Of a stretch of DNA of 64,000 nt, positions 1-10,400 are shown piece by piece (the first letter of the stretch is position 1; each line of letters begins with the position of its first letter). A program made the position numbers and the translations under genes. Origin of the DNA: Marinobacter excellens HL-55 (GTDB lineage: Bacteria > Pseudomonadota > Gammaproteobacteria > Pseudomonadales > Oleiphilaceae); the NCBI GenBank assembly GCA_001314845.1, contig LJZQ01000005.1, positions 1-64,000 on the forward strand, given 5' to 3'. The notes under the pieces are model-generated. The model ran no database searches. It saw nothing but the letters and a program-made list of their open reading frames with translations, and had not been told where the DNA came from.

Positions 1-349
1 TCGTGTAAAACGTGGCGTGGTAGCACGTCGTCGTCACAAAAAGATTCTCAAGCAGGCCAAGGGTTATTACGGAGCTCGTAGCCGTGTATTCCGCGTTGCC
101 AAGCAAGCGGTTATCAAAGCCGGTCAGTACGCTTACCGCGACCGTCGTAACCGCAAGCGTGCGTTCCGCGCACTGTGGATCGCCCGTATCAACGCTGGCG
201 CCCGTGCTAACGGTCTGTCTTACAGCCGTTTGATCGCTGGTCTGAAGAAAGCGAATGTTGAAATCGATCGTAAGGTTCTGGCTGATCTGGCTATGAACGA
301 GCAGCAGGCGTTTGCCGCTGTTGTTGAGAAGGCCAAAGCATCCCTGTGA
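1..349 (+). CDS. rplT: 50S ribosomal protein L20 (5' end outside window)
   Basis: Structural protein of the large ribosomal subunit, an early 23S rRNA-binding assembly protein. The reading frame is open from base 2 ([14 protein letters not shown]), so only about the first two residues (normally Met-Ala) lie outside the window. The rest of the protein is present to the TGA at 347-349 and shows the very basic N-terminal half and the [11 protein letters not shown] block typical of L20. An internal GTG at 17 is not the real start. It is normally the last gene of infC-rpmI-rplT, and hairpins follow before pheS. Confidence 0.97.
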   Translation, partial: RVKRGVVARRRHKKILKQAKGYYGARSRVFRVAKQAVIKAGQYAYRDRRNRKRAFRALWIARINAGARANGLSYSRLIAGLKKANVEIDRKVLADLAMNEQQAFAAVVEKAKASL

Positions 350-385
350 TCGCTTAAGCTCTTTCATCGATTACGAATCGATCCG

Positions 386-1486
<1,101 letters not shown>

Positions 1487-1558
1487 GCCTCAGGGCTGAC
1501 CGGCGCAAACAGGACTCCGAATCAACTGCATAAACCGCATCAGGACAAGGCAACAACG

Positions 1559-3931
1559 ATGAAATTCAGTGAACAGTGGCTGCGCGAGTGGGTTAATCCG
1601 AGCATTGGCTCTCAGGATTTGATGGACCAGATCACCATGGCAGGGCTTGAAGTTGACGGCTTTGAGCCGGTGGCGGGCGAATTCAGCGGTGTGGTCGTGG
1701 GCGAAGTGCTCTCCGTTGCGCCGCATCCCGATGCCGACAAGCTGTGTGTTTGCCAGGTCAGTGATGGCCAGCAGACGGTTCAGGTGGTTTGTGGTGCGCC
1801 CAATGTACGTGATGGCCTGAAAGTACCGTTTGCCGTTGTCGGTGCGGTTCTGCCCGGCAACTTCAAGATCAAGAAGGCGAAACTTCGCGGCCAACCCTCC
1901 GAAGGTATGCTCTGTTCCGAGTCTGAACTGGCGTTGTCTGAAAACCACGACGGCTTGATGGAATTGCCGGCGGATGCGCCGGTCGGTCAGGACGTCGCGG
2001 AGTATCTGAAGCTGAACGACATTACCATTGATGTCGACCTGACCCCGAACCGCAGTGACTGCCTGTCAATCCGCGGCCTGGCCCGGGAAGTGGGCGTGTT
2101 GAACAGCCTGCTGGCCAACGCCCCTGAGATTGAACCTGTGGAGGCGGTGCATTCGGAGGTGCCGGATATTCGTGTGCAGGCGCCTGCAGGGTGTCCCCGT
2201 TATCTCGGTCGTATTCTGCGCAATGTGAACCTGCAGGCGGAAACGCCCCTGTGGATGCAGGAAAAGCTGCGTCGTTCCGGTGTCCGTTCTATCGATGCCG
2301 CGGTCGATGTGACGAATTACGTGATGCTTGAGTTGGGGCAGCCGATGCATGCCTTTGACCGGGAAGAGATTGCCGGTGGCATCATTGTGCGTATGGCGGC
2401 TGCCGGCGAAAAGCTGGTGCTGCTGGATGGTCAGGAAGTCGAGTTGACGCCCGAAATTCTGGTCATTGCCGATCATGAAAAGCCGGTCGCCATTGCCGGT
2501 GTGATGGGGGGCGAGAATTCCGGTGTCGGTGACAAGACGCGTGACCTGGTGTTGGAGTCGGCCTATTTTGATCCGATCACTCTGGCCGGCAAGGCGCGCC
2601 AATTTGGCTTGCACACTGACGCCTCTCATCGCTTTGAGCGTGGTGTGGATTATCAGCTGGCCCGTGACGCCATGGAGCGCGCCACCTGGTTGCTGATGGA
2701 TATTGTGGGTGGCGAGCCCGGTGAAATTGTTGAGGTAGTGAGCGACGAACATCTGCCCAAGCCACGGATCATTGATCTTCGGGAACAGCGCCTTGCCAGT
2801 GTTCTGGGCCTGGCTATTCACCGCACCACGGTTGAAGAAATCCTTTCCCGCCTGGGCCTGCATGTCGACAAGTTGCTGAAAGACGGTTGGCGGATCAGTG
2901 TGCCAAGCTTCCGTCCGGATATCTCCATTGAGGAAGATCTGATCGAGGAAGTCGGGCGGATTTATGGTTACAACAATCTGCCGGTCACCGAGCCCACCGG
3001 CTCTTTGGGGTTGCGGGCTCGGGATGAGGCGGTGCGCCCACTGTCTGCGATCCGGAATTTCTTCGTTGCGCAGGGCTACCAGGAGGCGATTACCTACAGC
3101 TTTGTAGACCCCAAGGTGCAGCAGTTGATCGATCCGGAGCGTGAAGGAATTGCCTTGGCGAATCCGATCTCAGCCGACCTCTCCGTCATGCGCACCACCT
3201 TGTGGAGCGGCCTGTTGAAGACCGTTGTGCACAACCAGAACCGACAGCAGCCAAGGATTCGATTGTTCGAGACCGGCCTGCGTTTTGAAAAGACCGGTGA
3301 AGGCATCGATCAGCAGCCGATGCTAGCTGGCGTGGTGGTCGGTAATCAGGTTCAGGAAAATTGGGTAAACGGTCGCAGAACGGCAGACTTCTTTGATGTA
3401 AAAGGAGAGTTGGAAAGCTTGTTCCGTGTGCTGGGTATTGAAATCCAGTTTCTGGCCAGTCAGCATCCGGCATTGCACCCTGGCCAGACTGCGCAATTGC
3501 TGCGTAATGGCGAGCACGTTGGCTGGTTAGGCAGCTTGCACCCACAAGTTCAGAAAAATCTTGAACTTAATGGCACGATCCTGATGTTTGAGCTATTCTT
3601 GAATTCGATCGTGACCGGATATGTGCCTAATTTCAAAGATGTTTCAAAATTCCCGGAAGTCCGGCGGGATTTGGCTATTATCATTGGAAGCGATGTGGCG
3701 TTCGCTCAGGTAGAGCATGTGGCACGTAAGCATGCCGGCGAACATCTCACGGCGTTGCGTGTGTTTGATGTGTATGAAGGGGAAAACCTGGGCGAGGGTA
3801 ACCGTAGCCTGGCGTTAAGTCTGTTCTGGCAGCATCCTGAGCGCACACTCAACGAAGACGAAGTGCACTCGCTCTTCAACGGGGTTATTGATGCCTTGAA
3901 AGAAGAGTTGGGGGCAACACTGAGGAGTTGA
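1559..3931 (+). CDS. pheT: Phenylalanyl-tRNA synthetase beta subunit
   Basis: Large subunit of phenylalanyl-tRNA synthetase, contributing tRNA recognition and editing of mischarged Tyr-tRNA. At 790 residues it is full length. It carries an N-terminal tRNA-binding EMAP/OB domain (about 40-150, V-G-E-V-L-S-V-A-P-H-P-D-A-D-K-L), the B3/B4 editing region, B5, the inactive catalytic-like core and a C-terminal anticodon-binding (FDX-ACB) domain near 700-790. The stop is 3 bp before the ihfA start, so translation is probably coupled. Confidence 0.98.
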   Translation: MKFSEQWLREWVNPSIGSQDLMDQITMAGLEVDGFEPVAGEFSGVVVGEVLSVAPHPDADKLCVCQVSDGQQTVQVVCGAPNVRDGLKVPFAVVGAVLPGNFKIKKAKLRGQPSEGMLCSESELALSENHDGLMELPADAPVGQDVAEYLKLNDITIDVDLTPNRSDCLSIRGLAREVGVLNSLLANAPEIEPVEAVHSEVPDIRVQAPAGCPRYLGRILRNVNLQAETPLWMQEKLRRSGVRSIDAAVDVTNYVMLELGQPMHAFDREEIAGGIIVRMAAAGEKLVLLDGQEVELTPEILVIADHEKPVAIAGVMGGENSGVGDKTRDLVLESAYFDPITLAGKARQFGLHTDASHRFERGVDYQLARDAMERATWLLMDIVGGEPGEIVEVVSDEHLPKPRIIDLREQRLASVLGLAIHRTTVEEILSRLGLHVDKLLKDGWRISVPSFRPDISIEEDLIEEVGRIYGYNNLPVTEPTGSLGLRARDEAVRPLSAIRNFFVAQGYQEAITYSFVDPKVQQLIDPEREGIALANPISADLSVMRTTLWSGLLKTVVHNQNRQQPRIRLFETGLRFEKTGEGIDQQPMLAGVVVGNQVQENWVNGRRTADFFDVKGELESLFRVLGIEIQFLASQHPALHPGQTAQLLRNGEHVGWLGSLHPQVQKNLELNGTILMFELFLNSIVTGYVPNFKDVSKFPEVRRDLAIIIGSDVAFAQVEHVARKHAGEHLTALRVFDVYEGENLGEGNRSLALSLFWQHPERTLNEDEVHSLFNGVIDALKEELGATLRS

Positions 3932-3934
3932 CAG

Positions 3935-4237
3935 ATGGCGGCTTTGACGAAGGCGGACATGGCAGAGCGCTTGTATGAAGAGCTGGGTCTCAACAAGCGG
4001 GAGGCCAAGGAAATGGTCGAGGCTTTCTTCGATGAAATCAGAGGCGCACTCAGCCACAATGAGCAGGTGAAGTTGTCCGGTTTTGGCAATTTCGACCTCA
4101 GGGACAAGAAACAGCGGCCGGGAAGGAACCCAAAAACGGGTGAAGAAATTCCGATCAGTGCTCGACGCGTCGTTACGTTTCGACCAGGCCAGAAACTGAA
4201 GCAGAAAGTAGAAGCGTATGCTGGAACCGAGTCATAA
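3935..4237 (+). CDS. ihfA: Integration host factor alpha subunit
   Basis: Nucleoid DNA-bending protein that pairs with IHF-beta and acts in replication, transcription and site-specific recombination. The 100-residue protein has the HU/IHF fold, with the family signature [21 protein letters not shown] around residues 50-70 and the beta-ribbon arm proline in R-P-G-R-N-P. It directly follows pheT and its 3' end overlaps the next gene by 20 bases, an order common in gammaproteobacteria. IHF may be relevant to recombination of the island at 19.4-26.6 kb, but that is inference. Confidence 0.98.
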   Translation: MAALTKADMAERLYEELGLNKREAKEMVEAFFDEIRGALSHNEQVKLSGFGNFDLRDKKQRPGRNPKTGEEIPISARRVVTFRPGQKLKQKVEAYAGTES

Positions 4238-4583
4238 CAACGAGCTCCCCACCATTCCGGGGAAACGCTACTTTACAATCGGTGAGGTGGCTGAGCTGTG
4301 TGCGGTAAAAGCGCACGTGCTTCGTTATTGGGAGCAGGAATTTCCGCAGCTATCGCCGGTCAAGCGCAGGGGTAACCGTCGGTATTATCAGCGGGCAGAC
4401 GTGATCACCATCCGACAGATCCGCAGCCTGCTTTATGATCAGGGCTACACCATTGGTGGCGCCAAGCAGAAGCTGAGCAGTACTGAGGTGAAAGATGACA
4501 CCACCCAGTACAAACAGCTGATCAGGCAGATGATCACCGAACTCGAAGAAGTTCTGGACGTTATCAACGCCCCTGTTCGCTAG
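4218..4583 (+). CDS. MerR-family transcriptional regulator
   Basis: Short MerR-like DNA-binding protein of 121 residues. The winged helix-turn-helix (about 17-85) carries the family motif [10 protein letters not shown] and [13 protein letters not shown] short C-terminal helix follows instead of an effector-binding domain, and there are no metal-binding cysteines, so the inducer is unknown. The start lies inside ihfA (20-base overlap), so it is very likely co-translated with it. A MerR gene directly after ihfA is a conserved arrangement in pseudomonad-like bacteria. Confidence 0.9.
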   Translation: MLEPSHNNELPTIPGKRYFTIGEVAELCAVKAHVLRYWEQEFPQLSPVKRRGNRRYYQRADVITIRQIRSLLYDQGYTIGGAKQKLSSTEVKDDTTQYKQLIRQMITELEEVLDVINAPVR

Positions 4584-4605
4584 GCTTAGCGATTTCAGAT
4601 GGTAG

Positions 4606-4643
4606 AAAAGGCCGGAGGCGACACACTCGCCCCGGCCTTTTTT
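4606..4643 (+). terminator. Intrinsic terminator after the ihfA-merR operon
   Basis: AAAAGGCCGG at 4606-4615 pairs with CCGGCCTTTT ending in a T-run at about 4643. It lies between convergent genes, so it may also act on the minus-strand gene ending at 4668. Confidence 0.85.
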
Positions 4644-4667
4644 CCATGTATCCAGTGTTGGCTGCGC

Positions 4668-4856
4668 TTACTTGGATTTACAGGTTTTAATGCCCAGCAG
4701 GGAGTAGGCAGGGCAGTTGCCCATAGCCGCCGTTGCCAGTGGCACGACACCAATCCAGCCCCAGGCTGTTTGTGGCCCTACGAATACCAGGGCAAGCAGT
4801 ACAATGCCGACGATAGCGCGAACAATTCGATCAGTTGAACCCATGTTTACCGTCAT
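4668..4856 (-). CDS. Small DUF2892 (YgaP-type) membrane protein
   Basis: A 62-residue inner-membrane protein with two hydrophobic segments (about 12-27 and 33-48) and the family ending G-N-C-P-A-Y-S-L-L-G. DUF2892 proteins often occur beside rhodaneses and sulfur-responsive regulators and correspond to the membrane part of YgaP. The ATG at 4856 has an AGGAG site about 8 bases upstream. A longer in-frame reading upstream is not supported because it runs into the divergent regulator. It is transcribed away from the Crp/Fnr gene at 4969, which may control it (inference). Confidence 0.85.
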   Translation of the reverse strand: MTVNMGSTDRIVRAIVGIVLLALVFVGPQTAWGWIGVVPLATAAMGNCPAYSLLGIKTCKSK

Positions 4857-4968
4857 CTTCGTTTCTCCTGTTTGATGTCGGATGATGGTGAGACTATAGG
4901 GCCGCGCCGGGTCTCGTTCAGTGATAAAGTCACACAGCCATCCACGAATTTTCAGCTCGGAGTCGGTA

Positions 4969-5610
4969 ATGGCGAAACACAGCATTCTGGAAACGCTCAA
5001 CGACAGCTTGCGTAAAGACGCGCTGTCATCAATCAGCGTTATGCGATTTCCGCCGGGACAGGTTCTTTTCAGTGCCGGGGAGCAGTGCCGCGGTCTGCCA
5101 TTGGTGCTTGATGGCAGCATCAAGGTGCAGATGACCGGTGTTTCCGGACATGGCATCGTGCTGTACCGAATGGGCGCTGATGACATCTGCACATTGTCGA
5201 TCGGCTGCCTGATGACAGGGCGCGGCTATCGCGCTGAAGCGATCGTTGAGGAGGAGGCCGAGGCGGCAATTATTCCCCGAGGATTGTTTGATCGACTGAT
5301 GGATCAATCTGCCGATTTCCGGCTGGCCATTATGGAGTCTTACGGCCGGCGACTGGATGAGTTGATGCTGCTGGTAGAAGAGGTGGCATTCCATCGGATG
5401 GATGAGCGTTTGGAGGAATGGTTGTTGGCCCGGGCTGGTCAGCGCCAGACAGTTTTGAGCATCACCCATCAGGAACTTGGGGTGGAATTGGGTACGGCGC
5501 GGGAAGTCGTCAGCCGCTTGCTCAAAGAACTGGAGCGACAGGGCCAGGTCAGGCTGGCACGCGGCAAGATAGAGTTGACCGGGCTAGCCAGCAAACTAGC
5601 GCCGGTCTGA
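4969..5610 (+). CDS. Crp/Fnr-family transcriptional regulator
   Basis: A 213-residue regulator with an N-terminal cyclic-nucleotide-binding-like beta-roll (about 20-125) and a C-terminal Crp-type helix-turn-helix near 165-205 (H-Q-E-L-G-V-E-L-G-T-A-R-E-V-V-S-R-L-L-K-E-L). The four-cysteine Fnr iron-sulfur cluster motif is absent. Cysteines in E-Q-C-R-G and D-D-I-C-T-L-S-I-G-C could be redox or sulfur sensors, which is inference. The ATG at 4969 is preferred over a GTG at 4921 because GGAG precedes it. It lies divergent from the DUF2892 gene, and its end overlaps glycerate kinase tail to tail by 15 bp. Confidence 0.9.
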   Translation: MAKHSILETLNDSLRKDALSSISVMRFPPGQVLFSAGEQCRGLPLVLDGSIKVQMTGVSGHGIVLYRMGADDICTLSIGCLMTGRGYRAEAIVEEEAEAAIIPRGLFDRLMDQSADFRLAIMESYGRRLDELMLLVEEVAFHRMDERLEEWLLARAGQRQTVLSITHQELGVELGTAREVVSRLLKELERQGQVRLARGKIELTGLASKLAPV

Positions 5611-6762
5611 AAAAACGTGCACCAGCCTGGCCAATTGCTCGGCGGCCTGTTCAAGATTCTTTTCAGCCTGACGGTAAGCCTCCTGCAGCGACATGGGTGC
5701 CGGGGTTATCGAAAAGGCAGCTGACAGCCCGAGTTTGTGCAGTTCGTCCAGATCATCGCCTAGCTTGCCCGCCAGGCCAATCACCGGCACCCCGTGTTTT
5801 CTGGCCAGCGCGGCTACGCCAGCGGGCGTTTTGCCATAGGCACTCTGGGCATCAATGGCGCCTTCGGCGGTAATCACCAGGTCAGCCTGTTGCAGATGAC
5901 TTTCCAGCTCAACCGTTTCCATCACGAGTTCAATGCCCGGGCGTAATTCGGCGCCCAAGATGCCTGCTACCATGCCGCCAATCCCCCCGGCAGCGCCGCT
6001 TCCCGCGAAGCTCGCCATATCCATTCCCTGCTGCTCAACCTGTTGCGCAAAATGCCGGAGATTGCTGTCCAGTTGCACTACCTGGCGGGCATCCGCACCT
6101 TTTTGCGGTCCAAACACGGCGGCTGCGCCGTTTGGGCCGAGCAGCGGGTTGTTGACGTCGCAGGCGACCACCAGGCGGATGCCTGACAACCGCTCTATGG
6201 CGGGTGTGAGGTCAAGGCTGGCAAGTTTCGACAGGCCGGCGCCGCCACGGGGAATGTCATGGCCTTCGCTGTCCAGCAGTCGGGCACCCAGTGCCTGAAG
6301 AATCCCTGCGCCACCGTCCGTGGTCGCGCTGCCACCAAGGCCCATGATCAGGGTTGTGGGCTGGTGGGCCAGCGCGGCAAGCATGAGTTCACCGGTTCCG
6401 TAACTTGAAGCTTCCAGGGCATTGCGGCTAGCTGCTGGAACACAATGAAGTCCGCTGCCTTCGGCCACTTCGACGATGGCAATGTCGCCGTCATTGACCA
6501 GGCCGTAGTGAGCGGTAACCGGGTTGCCCATCGGCCCGGTGACTTCTTGGCTGTGCAGCTTGCCTTGGCGGGCCTCGGTCAGGGCCAGAGTGGTGCCCTC
6601 GCCACCGTCCGCCAGTGGCACCTCCACAATCTGATCCTCTGGCGCAGCCCTGCGCCAACCCCGAGCGATGGCGCTGGCCACCTGCTCGGCGGCCAGGCAT
6701 TCCTTGAACGAGTCCGGAGCAATGACAACTCTCAAGCGGGACGATCTATTTGGTCTGTTCAT
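5596..6762 (-). CDS. Glycerate kinase (GarK/GlxK family)
   Basis: Phosphorylates D-glycerate to a phosphoglycerate, feeding C2/C3 acids into lower glycolysis. The 388-residue protein begins R-V-V-I-A-P-D-S-F-K-E-C-L and contains P-L-A-D-G-G-E-G-T (about 47-55) and G-L-G-G-S-A-T-T-D-G-G (about 140-150), hallmarks of the two-domain bacterial glycerate kinase family. The start has AAGGATAG upstream and lies 9 bp after the stop of the Lrp-type regulator, so the two form an operon. Pairing with a proline regulator is unusual, and no glycolate or glyoxylate genes are nearby. Confidence 0.93.
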   Translation of the reverse strand: MNRPNRSSRLRVVIAPDSFKECLAAEQVASAIARGWRRAAPEDQIVEVPLADGGEGTTLALTEARQGKLHSQEVTGPMGNPVTAHYGLVNDGDIAIVEVAEGSGLHCVPAASRNALEASSYGTGELMLAALAHQPTTLIMGLGGSATTDGGAGILQALGARLLDSEGHDIPRGGAGLSKLASLDLTPAIERLSGIRLVVACDVNNPLLGPNGAAAVFGPQKGADARQVVQLDSNLRHFAQQVEQQGMDMASFAGSGAAGGIGGMVAGILGAELRPGIELVMETVELESHLQQADLVITAEGAIDAQSAYGKTPAGVAALARKHGVPVIGLAGKLGDDLDELHKLGLSAAFSITPAPMSLQEAYRQAEKNLEQAAEQLARLVHVFSDRR

Positions 6763-6771
6763 GGTCTATCC

Positions 6772-7224
6772 TTAAAGGCCGCGGTCTTTGACACTTTCCA
6801 TAACCACAAACGTGCTGGTTTGCAGCACATGGGGCAGGCTGGAAATCTGCTCACCCAGCACTTGTCGGTACTCGGCCATGTTCTTGGTACGGATCTTCAG
6901 CAGGTAATCGAAGTTGGCCGCCATCATATGGCACTGCTCAACCGCCGATATCTGCCGTACCGCATCGTTAAAGGCTGCCAGGGCCTTGCTGCTGGTGTCA
7001 TTAAGGGTGACCTGCGCGAAGGCGACGTGTGAAAGGCCCAGCTTGGTCTGGTTGACCATGGCGCTGTAGCCGGTGATGTAGTTTTGTTCTTCCAGCCGGC
7101 GCATGCGTGTTTGGCACGGTGTTTTGGAAAGGCCAACTCTGGACGCCAGATCTGTCACCGTTATCCGGCCATTCTTCTGCAACTCCCGGATGATCGAAAG
7201 GTCAATTCTGTCCAGATCCGCCAT
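6772..7224 (-). CDS. putR: Lrp/AsnC-family regulator, probable PutR
   Basis: A 150-residue leucine-responsive-type regulator with an N-terminal helix-turn-helix (about 5-55, D-L-A-S-R-V-G-L-S-K-T-P-C-Q-T-R-M-R-R-L) and a C-terminal RAM ligand-binding domain (about 65-145). It is transcribed divergently from putA across 202 bp. PutR/BkdR-like Lrp proteins activate putA in response to proline in bacteria whose PutA lacks its own DNA-binding domain, which is the case here. Function is assigned from family and position. AAGGA lies upstream of the ATG at 7224. Confidence 0.88.
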   Translation of the reverse strand: MADLDRIDLSIIRELQKNGRITVTDLASRVGLSKTPCQTRMRRLEEQNYITGYSAMVNQTKLGLSHVAFAQVTLNDTSSKALAAFNDAVRQISAVEQCHMMAANFDYLLKIRTKNMAEYRQVLGEQISSLPHVLQTSTFVVMESVKDRGL

Positions 7225-7290
7225 GACTGCTATCCTTTGTAATAAGCGGTTAGTTTTTTCATTAAAAGGTGATAATCCCCAAGTTTAGTG

Positions 7291-7328
7291 AATTTGTGGC
7301 CGAATAGGTATTTATAATCGGTCCAATT
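7291..7328. promoter_or_regulatory. Imperfect palindrome between putR and putA, candidate PutR operator
   Basis: An AT-rich 38-bp stretch with outer AATT/AATT and inner GG(n)CCGA / TCGG(n)CC half-sites, of unequal spacing, centred midway between the two divergent starts. Lrp-type proteins bind such degenerate palindromes in phased arrays. This is visual evidence only. Confidence 0.3.
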
Positions 7329-7426
7329 CGGGGAAAAAGTAAACCATAACGAGGCGGAACGGGTAAACAGACTTCAGGGGCTTCGTTAGAATGCGGTAAG
7401 CAAAAAATAATCAGGAGGGTACACCC

Positions 7427-10400
7427 ATGAGTCCACAGCAATCCGTGATGCCAGAGCTCGGTTCTATTCGTAAGGCGATTCGGGATAACTACCTGGCAGA
7501 CGAAGTTGAAGTCATTCACCGGTTGATTGCTGAGGCCCAGCTTTCCGACGCCGAGCGGCGTGCTATCTCCGTCCGGGCGGCGGACCTTGTGCGCGATGTG
7601 CGCAACGGTGCCCGGCCCACGATCATGGAGAAGTTTCTGGCTGAGTACGGCCTGACCACCAAAGAAGGTGTGGCATTGATGTGCCTGGCGGAGGCCCTGC
7701 TGCGGGTGCCCGACAACCTGACCATTCACGATCTTATAGAAGATAAGATTACGTCCGGCAACTGGGGTGCCCACGTGGGCAAAGCCAAGTCGGGCATGAT
7801 TAACTCGGCGACTCTGGCCCTGCTGATGACCAGCAATCTGCTGAAAGATTCAGAACGCCAGAGCGTGGGCGATACTCTGCGCAAGTTGGTGAAGCGCATG
7901 GGCGAGCCTGTTGTGCGCACCGTCGCAGGCCAAGCCATGAAAGAAATGGGCCGGCAGTTCGTATTGGGCCGTGACATCGAAGAGGCCCAGGAGCGAGGCA
8001 AAGCCCAGGAAGAACGAGGCTACACCTATTCCTACGACATGCTGGGTGAAGCCGCCCGCACCGACGCCGATGCCGAGCGTTATTTCAAATCCTATGCCGA
8101 TGCGATCGCCAGCATCAGCAAGCGCTGCGAAGGCGATGTTCGTACCAACCCGGGGATTTCCGTCAAGTTGTCTGCCTTGCTGGCGCGTTATGAATACGGC
8201 AACAAAGAGCGGGTGATGGCTGAGCTGGTGCCCCGAGCATTGGAGCTGGCAAAAAAAGCCGCCGCTGCCAACATGGGCTTTAACATCGATGCTGAGGAGC
8301 AGGATCGGCTGGATCTGTCTCTGGATGTGATCGAAGCTATCTTGTCGGACCCCGAGCTGAAAAACTGGGACGGCTTCGGCGTAGTGGTACAGGCCTTTGC
8401 CAAGCGCGCGTCACAGACTCTGGACTGGTTGTATGCCCTGTCTGAAAAGCTGGATCGCCGAATCATGGTGCGCCTGGTAAAAGGGGCCTACTGGGATGCA
8501 GAGATAAAGCGCGCTCAGGTAATGGGCCTGAGTGGCTTCCCGGTGTTTACCCGCAAGGCCTGCAGTGATGTGTCCTATCTGGCCTGCACGCGGCAGCTGC
8601 TGGGTATGACGGACCGCATCTATCCGCAATTTGCCACTCACAATGCTCATTCGGTATCAGCGGTGTTGGAACTGGCCAAAGACCTCGGCCGTGACAAGTT
8701 TGAATTCCAGCGTCTTCACGGTATGGGTGAATCTCTGCACGATCAGGTGCTGGAAGACAGCAAGGTACCCTGCCGGATCTACGCACCGGTGGGCGCGCAC
8801 AAAGACCTGCTGGCCTATCTGGTGCGCCGTTTGTTGGAAAATGGTGCCAACAGCTCCTTCGTTAACCAGATCGTCGACACCAGCATTACACCGGAAGAAA
8901 TCGCCAAAGACCCGATTGATGTGGTCAGGGAACTGGGCCGCAATCTGTCCAGCAAGGCCATTGTGCATCCGTCAAAACTCTTTGGTGACCAGCGCCGCAA
9001 TTCCAAAGGCTGGGACATCACCGATCCGGTGACGGTGGCAGAAATAGATGAAGGGCGTAACCGTTACAAGACCCATCAGTGGACAGGCGGGCCATTAATG
9101 GCCGTGGCGAGCGCCAGTGATGAGGTTCATGAAGTGCGCAACCCTGCCAATCCGGACGATCTGGTGGGGCACATTACTTTTGCCTCGGAAGCAGACGTGA
9201 ATGCCGCCCTGGATGCGGCACAACAAGGCTTTAACCAGTGGTCCTCGCTGCCGGCTGACCAGCGCGCTGAGCTGATCCGCAAGGTGGGCGACCTCTATGA
9301 GGCCAATGTGCACGAACTGTTCGCCCTGACCACCCGTGAAGCCGGAAAATCCTTGCTGGATGCGGTGGCTGAAATTCGCGAAGCGGTCGACTTTGCCATG
9401 TTCTACGCCAACGAGGGCGTCCGCTACAAAGACGCTGGCCAGGGCAGGGGGGTGATAGGTTGTATTTCGCCCTGGAACTTCCCGCTGGCGATCTTTACCG
9501 GTCAAATCCTGGCCAACCTGGCCGCTGGTAACTCGGTTGTGGCCAAGCCTGCAGAACAAACCTCTTTGCTGGCTGTGCGCGCCGTTGAGTTGATGTATGA
9601 AGCGGGTATCCCGAGAGAGGCTATTCAGTTGCTGCCAGGCGACGGCGGCACCGTGGGCGCTGCGTTAACCTCCGATTCACGGGTTGCGGGTGTCTGCTTT
9701 ACCGGTGGTACGGATACCGCGAAGCTGATTAACAAAGCCATGACCGAGAACATGGCCCCCGACGCGCCGCTGGTGGCCGAAACTGGCGGTATGAACGCCA
9801 TGATTGTCGACTCCACTGCGTTGCCAGAGCAAGTAGTGCGCGACGTACTGGCATCGTCTTTCCAGAGTGCCGGACAGCGTTGCTCAGCGCTGCGTATGTT
9901 GTATGTGCAGAAAGACATTGCCGACAACCTGCTGGAAATGCTTTACGGCGCCATGGAAGAACTCGGTATTGGTGATCCCTGGTTGCTGTCCACCGACGTG
10001 GGCCCGGTCATCGATGAAGAATCCCGCAAGAAGATCAACGATCACTGCGCCAAGTTCGAGCAGCAGGGCAAATTGCTGAAGAAACTGCCAGTACCCGAAA
10101 AAGGCCTGTTCGTCTCACCTGCTGTTCTGAAAGTGAGCGGCATCGAGGAGATGGAAGAAGAAATCTTTGGCCCGATTCTGCACGTGGCCACCTTCGAGGC
10201 GAAGGATATCGACAAGGTGGTGGATGCGGTGAACGCCAAGGGCTATGGCCTGACGTTTGGTATCCACAGCCGGGTGGATCGCCGTATTGAGCACATTGCC
10301 AGCCGTATCAAGGTTGGCAACACCTACGTTAATCGCAATCAGATTGGCGCCATTGTTGGCTCCCAGCCCTTCGGCGGTGAAGGTTTGTCGGGCACCGGCC

